Source of the DNA: Pikeienuella piscinae
GTDB taxonomy: Bacteria > Pseudomonadota > Alphaproteobacteria > Rhodobacterales > Rhodobacteraceae
Length of the DNA: 64,000 bases
Direction of reading: 5' to 3'
Assembly (NCBI RefSeq): GCF_011044155.1
Contig: NZ_CP049056.1
Coordinates: 3,786,001 to 3,850,000 of the forward strand
Shown: positions 52,421 to 61,992 of the stretch, piece after piece
Position numbering within the stretch: position 1 is the first letter of the stretch
Layout: each line of letters starts with the position of its first letter
Translations under genes and position numbers: made by a program
Notes under the pieces: model-generated
The model's input: the letters and a program-made list of their open reading frames with translations, nothing else
Databases searched by the model: none
What the model was told of the DNA's origin: nothing

Positions 52421-53053
52421 TCAGGCTGAGCCGCCCGAGGCCGAAAGCAGCGCCGGATCGATCCCGAGCTTGGTCAGCGCCGAGCGCCATTTCGCGCCGT
52501 CATTGTGGCCGAAGACGATTTCTTCGTCCGCGTCGCAGGTCAGCCAGCCGTTCCGCCGCAATTCGCCTTCGAGCTGGCCGCCGCCCCAACCGGCGTAGCC
52601 GAGCGCGATCATCGAGAGTCGCGGACCGTCGCCCGCGGCGATCGCCTTCAACACGTCGATGGTCGCGGTCATCGAGATCTCGTCATCGACCTCCAGCGTC
52701 GCTTCGGGCAGACCCCAGTCTGCGGAATGCAGGACGAAACCGCGCCCTGTCTCGACCGGGCCGCCATAGTGGACATGCTCGCCGCTGGTTTCTTGGGCGC
52801 ATTCGATCTCCAACTGCCGGAAGAGATCCTCGCGGCTGACATTGCCCACCCGGCGATTGACGACGATGCCGAGCGCGCCGTCCTCGGAATGGGCGCATAG
52901 ATAGACCACGGTCTTTTCGAATCTGGGATCGCCCATCGCCGGCATCGCGATCAGCAGCTTGCCGCTCAGACCGGGCTCTCCCGCGTCCGCATCCTCAGCT
53001 TCGTCATCCATTGCGACCGCCTCGCGCTTTTCATCATCGCTCGACATACCCAT
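52421..53053 (-). CDS. YqgE/AlgH family (UPF0301) protein
   Basis: 210-residue YqgE/AlgH protein of unknown biochemical function. After an acidic N-terminal extension (DDEAEDADAGEP) come LSGKLLIAMPAMGDPRFEKTVVYLCAHSEDGALGIVVNR, HYGGPVETGRGFVLHS and MIALGYAGWGGGQLEGELRRNGWL, all family hallmarks. ATG 53053 or 53047 are both possible; neither has a strong ribosome site. Divergent from the DsbD-N-like gene. Confidence 0.9.
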   Translation of the reverse strand: MGMSSDDEKREAVAMDDEAEDADAGEPGLSGKLLIAMPAMGDPRFEKTVVYLCAHSEDGALGIVVNRRVGNVSREDLFRQLEIECAQETSGEHVHYGGPVETGRGFVLHSADWGLPEATLEVDDEISMTATIDVLKAIAAGDGPRLSMIALGYAGWGGGQLEGELRRNGWLTCDADEEIVFGHNDGAKWRSALTKLGIDPALLSASGGSA

Positions 53054-53169
53054 AAGGTGCGGCCTCGGCGGGGCGCGATCAAGTCCTCCGTCGCTGAGAC
53101 GTGACAATCCGTAACGTGGCGAGGGGCTATGGTGCCGCATGCCCACCCGTGATTCGCCAAGGGGACTGT

Positions 53170-54036
53170 ATGCCTGGCCGAAAGAACCGATCGAAATGCG
53201 TCTTCGGGCGTGGCCTTCAGATATGCGCCGTCGCGCTCGCGCTGCTCGCGCCGGACGGTCGGGAAGCGACCGCCGAGGGGTTCTTCGTCGACACCGGCCC
53301 GGCGAAGTCCGAGGCGCGACTCGTTTCTGGCTGGGCGGCGTCGGACGGAACCCGTATCGCCGCGCTCCGGGTCGATCTCGCCGAGGGCTGGAAAACCTAT
53401 TGGCGCAATCCCGGCGAGGCTGGAATCCCGCCAACATTCGATTGGTCAGGGTCGGAGAACCTGGCCGCGGTGAAGATCGCCTGGCCGGCGCCGATCGTCT
53501 TTGACAGCTACGGGGTGCGCACCATCGGCTATGAGCACGAGATGATGCTGCCTTTACAGGTGACGCCGGACGACCCGACGCGGCCGGTGCGGCTCTCGCT
53601 CGCTCTCTTTTACGGCGTCTGCGACGATATCTGCATTCCGGCCCGGGCCGATATCGCGCTGAATATCGAACCCGGCGCCCCGGCGGAGGGGGAAGCGGAG
53701 ATACGCGCCGCGCTCGAAGCGACACCCGCGCCGGCGTCCGGCGCCGGGCTGAAAGCGGCGCATTGCGCGATCGAAGGGGTCGGCGAGGCGCAGCGCCTCA
53801 CCGCTCGCCTCGCTTTCGCCGCCGCCCCCGTCCATGCCCCTCTTGTCGTCGCCGAAGGACCGGAGGGCGTCTGGTTCGGGCCGCTGGAGACCCGGCTGGA
53901 AAAGGGAGAGATAGTCGCGACGGGCGAGATGCGCGCCGCGCCCGGCGAATGGATCGACCGGTCAGCGCTGCGCCTCACCCTGCTGGATCGGGCAGAGGGA
54001 CCGGCGCTCACGGTGGCGGGTTGCCCTGCGAGTTGA
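53170..54036 (+). CDS. DsbD N-terminal-domain-like periplasmic protein
   Basis: 288-residue exported protein with a signal peptide (1-35) and an immunoglobulin-like DsbD-alpha/DsbC-type domain: GWKTYWRNPGEAGIPPTFDWSGSENL, IGYEHEMMLPLQV and the Cys pair in LFYGVCDDICIPARADIAL. It lacks the membrane and thioredoxin parts of full DsbD. A role in periplasmic thiol or copper handling is inferred only. ATG 53170 follows AGGGGA. Confidence 0.82.
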   Translation: MPGRKNRSKCVFGRGLQICAVALALLAPDGREATAEGFFVDTGPAKSEARLVSGWAASDGTRIAALRVDLAEGWKTYWRNPGEAGIPPTFDWSGSENLAAVKIAWPAPIVFDSYGVRTIGYEHEMMLPLQVTPDDPTRPVRLSLALFYGVCDDICIPARADIALNIEPGAPAEGEAEIRAALEATPAPASGAGLKAAHCAIEGVGEAQRLTARLAFAAAPVHAPLVVAEGPEGVWFGPLETRLEKGEIVATGEMRAAPGEWIDRSALRLTLLDRAEGPALTVAGCPAS

Positions 54037-54139
54037 TCCCGGTTTGCGCCCACAGGCGCGCGAGCAGAGGCTGCGTTGCGCCGCGCCGCCATGCCGCCCA
54101 TATTGAAGCCATAGAGCGGATGTGGGCGAGGACCGGGCG

Positions 54140-55315
54140 ATGGTGCGTTTATTCGATTGGCTGGTCGAGTTTTGGGACCGGATTCGCGGCTTTCTGGGCT
54201 TTCACCGGCTGACGAAGAAGGGTCGCCGGGACGATCTCGCCGGGCGCGGGCTCATCCGCCGCGTCTTCTATTTCGTTCGCCCGCTCCTCATGCTCTTCGT
54301 GCTGATCTATCTCGGGACGATGATCTGGCGGTTCTCATGGGTGAGGGGGGAAGATCTCTCCTATCCGCAAACGGTGATCGGGGACGCCGCGCCGGTCTCC
54401 GCCGGGGCTGAAACAGAGCCTGAAAGCGGAACGGCGGGGGTGAAGACCTGCGCGCCGAGCCAGATCGTGCGCGTCGAGCAGGCGCTGATCGACATGCTGG
54501 TCAACCAGAACGATTGGACGCCCGCGACTCCGCAGTACAAGTTCGGCTTCTTTTTCGTTCTGCCGTGGGAAGCGACGCCGTTCTTCGACAACAAGGCGAG
54601 TTTCCAGAAGGGCGTGCTTGGCGCGGTGCGACGTTTCTCGCTCGAACTGACCGACACGCTCGGCCGGGTCCGCGGCACTTCGGGCGCCGATCCCGATCTC
54701 GAAGCGGCGCGCGGTCTCGTGCAGCTTGACGAGCGGACATGGTTGTTCAACCCGTTCGACGCGCGGCTGCCGCTTCTGGCCACGAGCGCCGCCTCTTCCT
54801 ATCGAAACGCGATCCGTCAATTTGACGCGTATAATGCGCGGCTGGCGGCGTGCGATGCGCTCTTCGACGCCCGCGCCGACAATCTTTACCAACTCCTCGA
54901 CCGCATCACGAAGGAGATGGGCTCCACCGTGGATCAGATATCGCAGCGCAGCCAGAGCCGGTCCTACGACGTCAAGACGCATGAATTCATCGAGGCGACC
55001 GGCAACAGCCGCGGCTGGTTCGATTTTCGCGCCGACAATTATTTCCACGAGGCGCGCGGGCGGATGTACGCCTATCACGGGCTGATGCAGGCGGCGCGGG
55101 TCGATTTCGCCGACGTGGTGAAGCAGCGCAATCTGGACGATGTCTGGGACCGGATGGAGGCGCATATCGCCGAAGCCGCCGCGCTTTCGCCGCTGATTGT
55201 CTCGAACGGGCGGGAGGACGGCATGTTCACGCCGGCGCATCTCTCGGCGATGGCGCAGAACATGCTCCGGGCGCGGGCGAACATGACCGAACTGCGGGAT
55301 ATCCTCGCGCGCTGA
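54140..55315 (+). CDS. DUF2333 family membrane-anchored protein
   Basis: 391-residue protein with one TM helix (about 50-70: VRPLLMLFVLIYLGTMIWRF) and a large periplasmic domain. VEQALIDMLVNQNDWTPATPQYK, FFFVLPWEATPFFDNKASFQKG and ATGNSRGWFDFRADNYFHEARGRMYAYHGLM are typical of DUF2333. Function unknown. ATG 54140 (GAGGACC ahead) is preferred; GTG 54122 would add six residues. Confidence 0.85.
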   Translation: MVRLFDWLVEFWDRIRGFLGFHRLTKKGRRDDLAGRGLIRRVFYFVRPLLMLFVLIYLGTMIWRFSWVRGEDLSYPQTVIGDAAPVSAGAETEPESGTAGVKTCAPSQIVRVEQALIDMLVNQNDWTPATPQYKFGFFFVLPWEATPFFDNKASFQKGVLGAVRRFSLELTDTLGRVRGTSGADPDLEAARGLVQLDERTWLFNPFDARLPLLATSAASSYRNAIRQFDAYNARLAACDALFDARADNLYQLLDRITKEMGSTVDQISQRSQSRSYDVKTHEFIEATGNSRGWFDFRADNYFHEARGRMYAYHGLMQAARVDFADVVKQRNLDDVWDRMEAHIAEAAALSPLIVSNGREDGMFTPAHLSAMAQNMLRARANMTELRDILAR

Positions 55316-55322
55316 GGCTGGC

Positions 55323-58300
55323 CTATTCAGCCGGCAGGCGCCGCTCGCTCAGCCCCTTACGCGCCAGCCGCGTCATGCGCCGGGCGGAGCGGAGCGCTGC
55401 GGTGATGTCGTGCTGAATTGCGACCAGCGCCGGCGTCACCAGCAAGACGAGGACCACCCCGAAGGAAAGCCCGAAGACCAACGTCACCACGGTCGGCTTG
55501 AGGAACTGAGCCTGCTGGCTCTTCTCGAAAAGCAGCGGCGTCAGCCCCGCGACGGTCGTGAGCGTGGTCAGCAGAACAGCGCGCAGCCGGTCCGAGGCCG
55601 CCGCCGCCAAGGCCGGAATGATCGCCCGGCGCTTCGCGTATTCGTCCGCCGTCGTCACCAGCACGATGGAGTCGTTGACGATGATCCCGGCCATGCCGAG
55701 CATCCCGACGATGGAGAACATGGTGAGCGGAATGGCGAACCAGTGATGACCCCAGAGCGTGCCGACGATTCCGAACGGTATCGCCAGCACGATCACCAGC
55801 GGCCGGGCCCAAGAGGCGAAGATCCACGCCAGCACCAGATAGACCCCGGTGACGCAGAAAATGAAGCCGATCGTCGCTTCGGAGAGGAAATCCCGTTCCT
55901 GCTCGGCGAGGCCGGAAAGCTCCGTTTTTACGTCGAACCGGCTTTCGATATCCGGAAGGATCAGGTCACGCAGCGTCGCCTCCGCCGCCGATGCGGCGGC
56001 TGGGTCGTCCTCGGAAATGTCGCCGGAGACGCGGATCGTCGGCAGCCCGTTCTCGCGGCGCACCGCCGAGAACCCGTATCGGGTCTCGGTCGTCACCACT
56101 TCCGAGAGCGAAAGAAAACCGCCCCCCGGCGCCCGGATCAGCGCGCGATCGAGATAATCCGCCGTCAGTTCCGCTTCCGGCAGTGAAACCTCGACCGTAG
56201 CGGTGCGCCCGTCCAGCAGATATTCCGCCGCCTCGACGCCGGATAGCCGGTTGCGCAACTCGCGGCCGATGCTCTCGGTCGAGAGCCCGAGCGCCTCGCC
56301 TTTCGGGGTCAGCTTCAGCGAAAGCTCGCCCTTGTCATAGGCGAGGCTGTCTTCGAGAGCGGAGACGACGGGTATGTTCGAGAGCGCGAGCTTCAACGCC
56401 TCCGCCGCCGCCTTCAGCGTCGCGGCGTCCGCCCCGGCGAGCTTGACGTCGATGGAATCCCCGCCGGGTCCGCTCCGCCCGCCGCGGAGCGCCAGCGTCT
56501 CCAGCGTCGGCAGGCGACGGATCTCTTCTTCCCACGCGCCGAGAAACGCCCATTGCGTGTACGGCCGCAGATCGGGGTCGATCAGCGTGACCGAAAGCCC
56601 GCCGAGAAGATCGGGATCCTTCGCGTCCGCCCCGGCGAGCCCACGCCAGCCGGCGCCCCCGCCGATCTTCGCGATGGCGTAGTCCACCGCGGCGACGCCG
56701 CGTTCGGATTCGAAACGGCGGTTAACGCGCTCCAGCGCCTCCTGCATCTCGCGGATCTGCGCCTTGGTGTCAGCCCGCGTCGCGCCTGGCAGCATGGCGA
56801 TGTTGGCGTTGACAGTGCTGATCTCGGGCGAGCCCCAGAACCGCCATTTCACCGTGCCGTCGAGAAAGAGCGTCGCCGAGACCAGAACCGCCGCCACCGC
56901 AGCCGCGAGAACCGGATAGCGGGCGCGTAGAACAAGGAGCATGAACGGGTGGAAAAGCCGCTTTTGAAACCAGCCGAAGCCCCGGTTGAACGCCCGGCTC
57001 GGCGCGTCATACCAGGGCGCGCCCGCCTTGCCGGCCAGCGCATGGCGCATATGCGCGGGCAGGATCACGAAACATTCGACCAGCGAAGCGGTCAGAACCG
57101 CGCAAACGGTCAGCGGCACGTCGAGGATCAGCGAGCCGAACCGGCCGGTGACGAAGGTGATGCCCGCGAAGGCGATCATGGTGGTGATGGTGGCGGCGAA
57201 GACCGGCGCCGCCATTCTCAGCGCACCCTGCTCGGCGGCACGCGCTGCGCTGAGGCCGGATGCCGACAGATGGTCCGCGTGCTCACCGACGACGATGGCG
57301 TCGTCGACCACGATGCCGAGGCAGATGATCAGCGCGAAGAGCGAGACCATGTTGAGCGTGATACCGGCGACCCACATGAAGCCGATCGCGGCGGCGAAGG
57401 AGACGGGAATGCCCATGGCCACCCAGAACGCCGTGCGCGCAGAGAGGAAGATGAAGAGAAAGCCGAGGACGAGCGCAAGGCCCAGCAAACCGTTGTCGAG
57501 CAGGATCGCCAGCCGGTCGCTGATCTCCTCGGCCCGAACCTGCGTCAGGCGGATCTTCACGCCATCCGGTAAAGTCGCCGCCATCTTGTCCGCGATCCGC
57601 TGCACCTCATGCTGGATCGCGATCGAATCGCCGAGGTCGGCCCGGTCGACCCGAAGCGACACCGCCGGGTTCCGGTCCCAGAAATAGGCGACGCCTTTCT
57701 CCACCCCCTCGATCTCGACGTTCGCGACATCGCGGACGAGCAGCCGGTCGCCGCCGGTCCCGGTGCGGATCGGGATCGCGGCGATCTCCTCGGCGCCGCG
57801 CCGCTCCTCACCAGTCCTGATCCGCATGGCGCCGGAGGAGACCTCGCCCGCCGGGCGGCTGTCGGTCTCGGCCCGGATCGCCGCCGCGATCTCGGCCAGC
57901 GTCACGCCATGGCGGATCAGCATCGCCTCCGGCGCCGCCACGCGGATGACCGGGTTCTCCGCTCCATAGAGCCGCGTCCGGGTGATTCCCGCCTGAAAGA
58001 GCAGCGTCTGCAATTCACTGGCGTAACGGGTGAGCTGCGCCGCGCTCACCGGACCATGAATCACAACGTCGGTCACCCGGTCGCGATACGCGCCGCGCGT
58101 CACCACCGGCTCTTCCGCCGAATCCGGGAAGGTGTCGATGGCGTCCACCACCGACTTCACATCCTCGGTCGCGCGGCCCATGTCCCAGCCTTCCTCGAAT
58201 TCGAGGGAGACGGTCGCGCGCCCCTCTCGCGCCGTCGAGGATGTTTCCGTGACGCCCTCGACCGTCAGAAGGGGAGGGTCGAGCAGCGCGATGATGGCGC

Positions 58301-58508
58301 GGTCGACGTCCTCGGGTCCGGCGCCGGGCCAGAGGACGGTGACGCTCACCCGTTCAATGACGAAATCCGGAAGATATTGGCTTCTGAGTTGCGTCGCGGA
58401 GAAAAGCCCGCCGACCAGCATCAGCAACAACAGGAGATTGGCCGCGGTGCGGTGGCGGACGAAATAACCAATGAGCCCGGCGCCAGCGCCGCCGCCGGCG
58501 GGGCTCAT
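55323..58508 (-). CDS. RND efflux permease (AcrB/MexF family)
   Basis: 1061-residue inner-membrane proton-driven exporter with 12 helices in two halves and large periplasmic loops after TM1 and TM7. LPDFVIERVSVTVLWPGAGPEDVDRAI follows TM1; the proton-relay segment in TM4 is LFALIICLGIVVDDAIVVGEHADH; FSIVGMLGMAGIIVNDSIVLV lies in the second half. The pairing with an upstream periplasmic adaptor (4-nt overlap) completes the two inner components; no outer-membrane TolC-like gene is present here. Confidence 0.94.
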   Translation of the reverse strand: MSPAGGGAGAGLIGYFVRHRTAANLLLLLMLVGGLFSATQLRSQYLPDFVIERVSVTVLWPGAGPEDVDRAIIALLDPPLLTVEGVTETSSTAREGRATVSLEFEEGWDMGRATEDVKSVVDAIDTFPDSAEEPVVTRGAYRDRVTDVVIHGPVSAAQLTRYASELQTLLFQAGITRTRLYGAENPVIRVAAPEAMLIRHGVTLAEIAAAIRAETDSRPAGEVSSGAMRIRTGEERRGAEEIAAIPIRTGTGGDRLLVRDVANVEIEGVEKGVAYFWDRNPAVSLRVDRADLGDSIAIQHEVQRIADKMAATLPDGVKIRLTQVRAEEISDRLAILLDNGLLGLALVLGFLFIFLSARTAFWVAMGIPVSFAAAIGFMWVAGITLNMVSLFALIICLGIVVDDAIVVGEHADHLSASGLSAARAAEQGALRMAAPVFAATITTMIAFAGITFVTGRFGSLILDVPLTVCAVLTASLVECFVILPAHMRHALAGKAGAPWYDAPSRAFNRGFGWFQKRLFHPFMLLVLRARYPVLAAAVAAVLVSATLFLDGTVKWRFWGSPEISTVNANIAMLPGATRADTKAQIREMQEALERVNRRFESERGVAAVDYAIAKIGGGAGWRGLAGADAKDPDLLGGLSVTLIDPDLRPYTQWAFLGAWEEEIRRLPTLETLALRGGRSGPGGDSIDVKLAGADAATLKAAAEALKLALSNIPVVSALEDSLAYDKGELSLKLTPKGEALGLSTESIGRELRNRLSGVEAAEYLLDGRTATVEVSLPEAELTADYLDRALIRAPGGGFLSLSEVVTTETRYGFSAVRRENGLPTIRVSGDISEDDPAAASAAEATLRDLILPDIESRFDVKTELSGLAEQERDFLSEATIGFIFCVTGVYLVLAWIFASWARPLVIVLAIPFGIVGTLWGHHWFAIPLTMFSIVGMLGMAGIIVNDSIVLVTTADEYAKRRAIIPALAAAASDRLRAVLLTTLTTVAGLTPLLFEKSQQAQFLKPTVVTLVFGLSFGVVLVLLVTPALVAIQHDITAALRSARRMTRLARKGLSERRLPAE

Positions 58509-59962
58509 CCGGACCGGCCCATCCGCGCTTCGAGCCGTTCGACCATCCCGGCTGGCGCCCGGCCGGAGCGGATCGCCTCAAGCAGCCGGTCGCGGGTTTC
58601 GATCGGCATTTGCGCCGCGCCCTCGACATAGACGATCAGCCGGCGCTGGCGGTCGGGGTCGAGACTGACCAGAGGCTCCGACTTGTCGCCGTCGATTCCA
58701 TCGAGCGCCTTGACCCGGACGCCGGCGCCAAGTTGCGGCGCTCGCGCGCGAAGATAGCGCGCGCCCTCCGGCGCGCCGCCGACAAGCACCTCGTCGCCCT
58801 GACGGCGCAGCACCTCCACCATCAGCGGGCGCAGCCGGTCCTCGCCATCGATCAGCAGTATCTCGCCGCCCTGATTGACCGCGCTCGCCGGCAACCGCGC
58901 CACGTCGGCGAGTTCCGGCTCCCGGATCGCGACCGAAACGAAATCGCCCGGACGCAGCAGCGCCGCGGAAGAAAGATCAAGCCGCGCATAGACCAGGCGC
59001 CCCGTCTCGCCGGCGCCGATCACTGCCCCCGCGCGCTCGATTACGCCGGGCGCGGTCAGCGGTTTCTCGTCCAGATTCAGCCGTATCTCGACCGGCAGGT
59101 GAAGGATGCGTCCGTCGTCATCGAGCAGCCGCGTGAACTCGGCGTTGGAGACGCGGAACACGGCTTCGAGTGCGCCTGGATCGATCAGTGCGCCAAGCTT
59201 TTCGTTGGCGGCGACGAGTCCGCCAAGCACGACGGAAACCTCGCTCACCAACCCGTCGAAGGGCGCCCGATGCGCGGTCTCCGCCAGGATGCGGCGCGCG
59301 TCCGCCGCGGCGATCTGCTCGCGCTCCAACTGAAGCGCGGCGCGTTCGATGCGGATCTCCGCCGCGATCAGCGCCTGCGACCGGCTCGCCACGACCTGCG
59401 CCATCGCCGCGAGCGCCATTTCCGCCTCCTCCACCTCCGCGCGCGTCGCGACGCCGCGATCCAGTAGCGTCCGCCGCCGCTCCAGGCCGCTTTCCCGGAG
59501 GGTGCGCTGGTTTTTGGCGGCCCTCTCCTCCAACCGCGCGACTTCGACCGCCTGGCGCGCTTCGGCGAGATCGGCCTCGGCGACGCGGATCGCCGCTTCG
59601 GCGTCGGCGACGCGCGCGGCGTAGTCCTCAGGGTCGATGCGAAACAGAAGATCGCCGGCCGCGACCTCGGCCCCGTCGCGGAAATGGTTGGAGAGCTCGA
59701 CGACGCGCCCGGCGACGCTGGCGCGCAGTTCCAGCGTCCGCCAGCTTCTGATCTCGCCGTAGGCGGCGATGACGGGCTGCTCCGGTCCAAGCGCGACGCG
59801 ACCGATATCGACGGTGAATACGCGCTCCGCCGCCGCGCCGCGCGCTGGTGCGTCGGTCTTCGCCGTCATCACCTCCGCGAACCGCCAGCCGCCCCAGGCG
59901 ACGAGGCCGATCGCCGCGGCGAAAAGCGCGAACCCGGTGAGGCTTCGCATCAGAAACCGCAT
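58505..59962 (-). CDS. RND efflux periplasmic adaptor (HlyD/MFP family)
   Basis: 485-residue membrane-fusion protein. N-terminal anchor 6-25 (LTGFALFAAAIGLVAWGGW), lipoyl half RASVAGRVVELSNHFRDGAEVAAGDLLFRIDPEDY, a long coiled coil (about 120-220, rich in Ala/Glu/Arg), second lipoyl half RAPFDGLVSEVSVVLGGLVAANEKLGALID, then beta-barrel. Last residues overlap the permease gene by 4 nt. First gene of the efflux pair. Confidence 0.92.
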   Translation of the reverse strand: MRFLMRSLTGFALFAAAIGLVAWGGWRFAEVMTAKTDAPARGAAAERVFTVDIGRVALGPEQPVIAAYGEIRSWRTLELRASVAGRVVELSNHFRDGAEVAAGDLLFRIDPEDYAARVADAEAAIRVAEADLAEARQAVEVARLEERAAKNQRTLRESGLERRRTLLDRGVATRAEVEEAEMALAAMAQVVASRSQALIAAEIRIERAALQLEREQIAAADARRILAETAHRAPFDGLVSEVSVVLGGLVAANEKLGALIDPGALEAVFRVSNAEFTRLLDDDGRILHLPVEIRLNLDEKPLTAPGVIERAGAVIGAGETGRLVYARLDLSSAALLRPGDFVSVAIREPELADVARLPASAVNQGGEILLIDGEDRLRPLMVEVLRRQGDEVLVGGAPEGARYLRARAPQLGAGVRVKALDGIDGDKSEPLVSLDPDRQRRLIVYVEGAAQMPIETRDRLLEAIRSGRAPAGMVERLEARMGRSG

Positions 59963-60067
59963 TCAAACATCCCCAATACGCTCAGGCGCGCGCATGATAG
60001 CGCCAATCACGCAAAACGCGCACCGCTCAAACACGGCGGCGGGCGGATTCCGGCGATCCCGGCCGCG

Positions 60068-60571
60068 TCAGGGTGGGATCGTCCCGCGCAGGGATGCATG
60101 ATACGCGACGAGCGTCAGATAGGCGAGCAGCGCGGTCGCCAGCGCGACGCCATAGGGAAACCGCCCGCGGGCCGACCAGACCGCCCAGGTCCCGCCGCCC
60201 AGCGGCGTCAACCGCAAGAGCGAGATGACGGCCAGCCAGATGAGCGCGGAAGCGGCGAGAAAGACCAGCGCCACCCCGGCGTCGCCGGGCGCGATCATTG
60301 GCGTGAAAGCCGCCGCCGTCTTGGCGTCCCCCCCGCCGAGCGCGCCGGAGAGATAGAGGGCAAATCCGAGCGTCAGAACCAGCGCCGCGCCCGCGAGTCG
60401 CCAGAGCGCGGTCTCGAGCGGCAGCGTGAGAAAGACGAAGCCGAGAAAGACGGCCGCCGCGGCGCCGGTCAACCAGTTCGGAATGATGAGCAGCCTGAGA
60501 TCCCAGAGCGCCACAGCAAGCGCGAAGGGCGTCGCGATCAGCAGCGCGGCGAGGGCGGCAAAAAGCGTCAT
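60068..60571 (-). CDS. cpaA: Prepilin peptidase TadV/CpaA
   Basis: 167-residue short type IV prepilin peptidase of the tad system: no N-terminal methyltransferase part. Catalytic Asp24 (WDLRLLIIPN) and Asp82 in GGGDAK (79-84) are in place among six hydrophobic helices. It removes the leader of Flp pilin at the inner membrane. Placed downstream of tadB-tadC and two TPR genes on the same strand. Confidence 0.9.
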   Translation of the reverse strand: MTLFAALAALLIATPFALAVALWDLRLLIIPNWLTGAAAAVFLGFVFLTLPLETALWRLAGAALVLTLGFALYLSGALGGGDAKTAAAFTPMIAPGDAGVALVFLAASALIWLAVISLLRLTPLGGGTWAVWSARGRFPYGVALATALLAYLTLVAYHASLRGTIPP

Positions 60572-60577
60572 CGCCGC

Positions 60578-61435
60578 TCAGTTTATCACATTGGCCGAAA
60601 GCGCGGCGAGTTTCTCCGCCGCCTCCGGATAATATCGCGGATGCGCCGCGACCGCCATGGTGAAGAGACCCTTCGCCTGCTCCCGGTCGCCGCGCCGGAG
60701 CGCGATCACGCCGATATTGTGCAGGACAATCGCCCGCTCCTCTTCGCTCATCGCCACCAGCGGCAGGCGGTATTCGCCCCGCAGCGCACGGCTGACGGCG
60801 AGATTATTCTTCGCATTGAAGAGCTGCGGGTCGTAGGACAGCGCCTCCTCGAACGTCTTCTCAGCAGCTCTGAACTCACCTCGCGACATTCGGCTTACGC
60901 CCCAGTTGTTGAGGATCGTCGCCGGGTTCGCCGCACCGCGCCGCGCCCGTTCATATTCGGCGTCCGCCGCGGCCCAGTCGCCGCGCTGATCCGCGAGCAT
61001 CGCTTCGATCAGATGGCGGCGCGGCCCCCCGGCGGAGCCCGAAACGCGGTCCATGACCGCCTCCGCGTCCTCCCAGCGCTTGAGCCGCGCGAGACTGTGC
61101 GCTTCTTCAATCAGCGTTCTGTCGGTGGCGAGTCCTTCCTGATCAAGCTCTTCGAACGCCCGCACCGCCTCTTCGTGACGGCGCGCGCGCGCCAGCGCCA
61201 GCGCATAGCCGCGGCGGAACTCCGCGCGTCCGGGCTCCTCCGTCAGCGCCCGCTGGAAATAAGCGATCGCGTCCTCAGGATCGGAAAGGGTGAGCATCAG
61301 GTCGTTCAGGCTCGACTCGTCGATCACGTTCACGCCCTCGTCCTGAGGCGCGGAAAGCGCTGGCGGTTCGTCGAGCGCGCCCGCGCATCCTGAGAGGAGC
61401 AGGATGATGAGGGCGCCCGTCCGAAGAGGGATCAT
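60578..61435 (-). CDS. TadD-like TPR lipoprotein
   Basis: 285-residue lipoprotein: lipobox LSGC with Cys17, then TPR-type helical repeats (AIAYFQRALTEEPGRAEFRRGYALALAR; WGVSRMSRGEFRAAEKTFEEALSYDPQLFNAKNNLAVSRAL; IGVIALRRGDREQAKGLFTMAVAAHP). TadD proteins help assemble the tad secretin. Overlaps the preceding TPR gene by 4 nt and ends 6 bp before cpaA. Confidence 0.87.
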   Translation of the reverse strand: MIPLRTGALIILLLSGCAGALDEPPALSAPQDEGVNVIDESSLNDLMLTLSDPEDAIAYFQRALTEEPGRAEFRRGYALALARARRHEEAVRAFEELDQEGLATDRTLIEEAHSLARLKRWEDAEAVMDRVSGSAGGPRRHLIEAMLADQRGDWAAADAEYERARRGAANPATILNNWGVSRMSRGEFRAAEKTFEEALSYDPQLFNAKNNLAVSRALRGEYRLPLVAMSEEERAIVLHNIGVIALRRGDREQAKGLFTMAVAAHPRYYPEAAEKLAALSANVIN

Positions 61436-61992
61436 GAGCTGTTTTCCTCCCGGGTGGTTTCCGCCGCCCGCGGCACAAGACGATAGACGCCGTGGCCGTA
61501 TTGAATCACATCATAGTCGAACGCGTCCAGTTTCGGCTTGTCGCCGGCCCGATCCTCCAGAGCGGCCGCCGCGACGCCGATATTGAGGGCGATCACCGGG
61601 TCCGCGCCGCCGGTCAACTCGTCCGCGCGGCGGAACTCGGCCAGCGCTGCGGCGTAGCGCCCGGCCTCGTAGTGATAGACGCCCAGCGCGTTCCGGGCGA
61701 CGGCGAGATCGGGGTCGCGCGCCAGCGCGGCCTCTAGCAGCCGCCGCGCCTCGCCGCCTCGCCCGAGCTTCAGTAGCGAGACCGCCGCTCCTGTCAGCGC
61801 CTCGGCCCCTCCGACGTCGGAGATCCCGCGCTCGAACGCATCGAGCGCCAGGTCAGGCCGGTTCTGGGCCAGCAAACGCTTGCCGAGCTCGACCGGATCG
61901 CTCGGTTGTGGCGGCGGCGGCGCGGCTGCGTCGATCTGCGCGCATCCCGCCACGATCGCGGTCGAGAGCCAAAAGGCGGCCGCTGCTCTCAT
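61432..61992 (-). CDS. Second TPR lipoprotein of the tad locus
   Basis: 186-residue lipoprotein: lipobox VAGC with Cys17, Pro-rich linker and TPR-like repeats (GKRLLAQNRPDLALDAFERGIS; RLLEAALARDPDLAVARNALGVYHYEAGRYAAALAEFRRADEL). ATG 61992 overlaps the tadC stop by 4 nt. Paralogous in plan to its neighbour; both may attach to the outer membrane. A longer frame up to 62490 is an accident of GC content overlapping tadC. Confidence 0.82.
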   Translation of the reverse strand: MRAAAAFWLSTAIVAGCAQIDAAAPPPPQPSDPVELGKRLLAQNRPDLALDAFERGISDVGGAEALTGAAVSLLKLGRGGEARRLLEAALARDPDLAVARNALGVYHYEAGRYAAALAEFRRADELTGGADPVIALNIGVAAAALEDRAGDKPKLDAFDYDVIQYGHGVYRLVPRAAETTREENSS

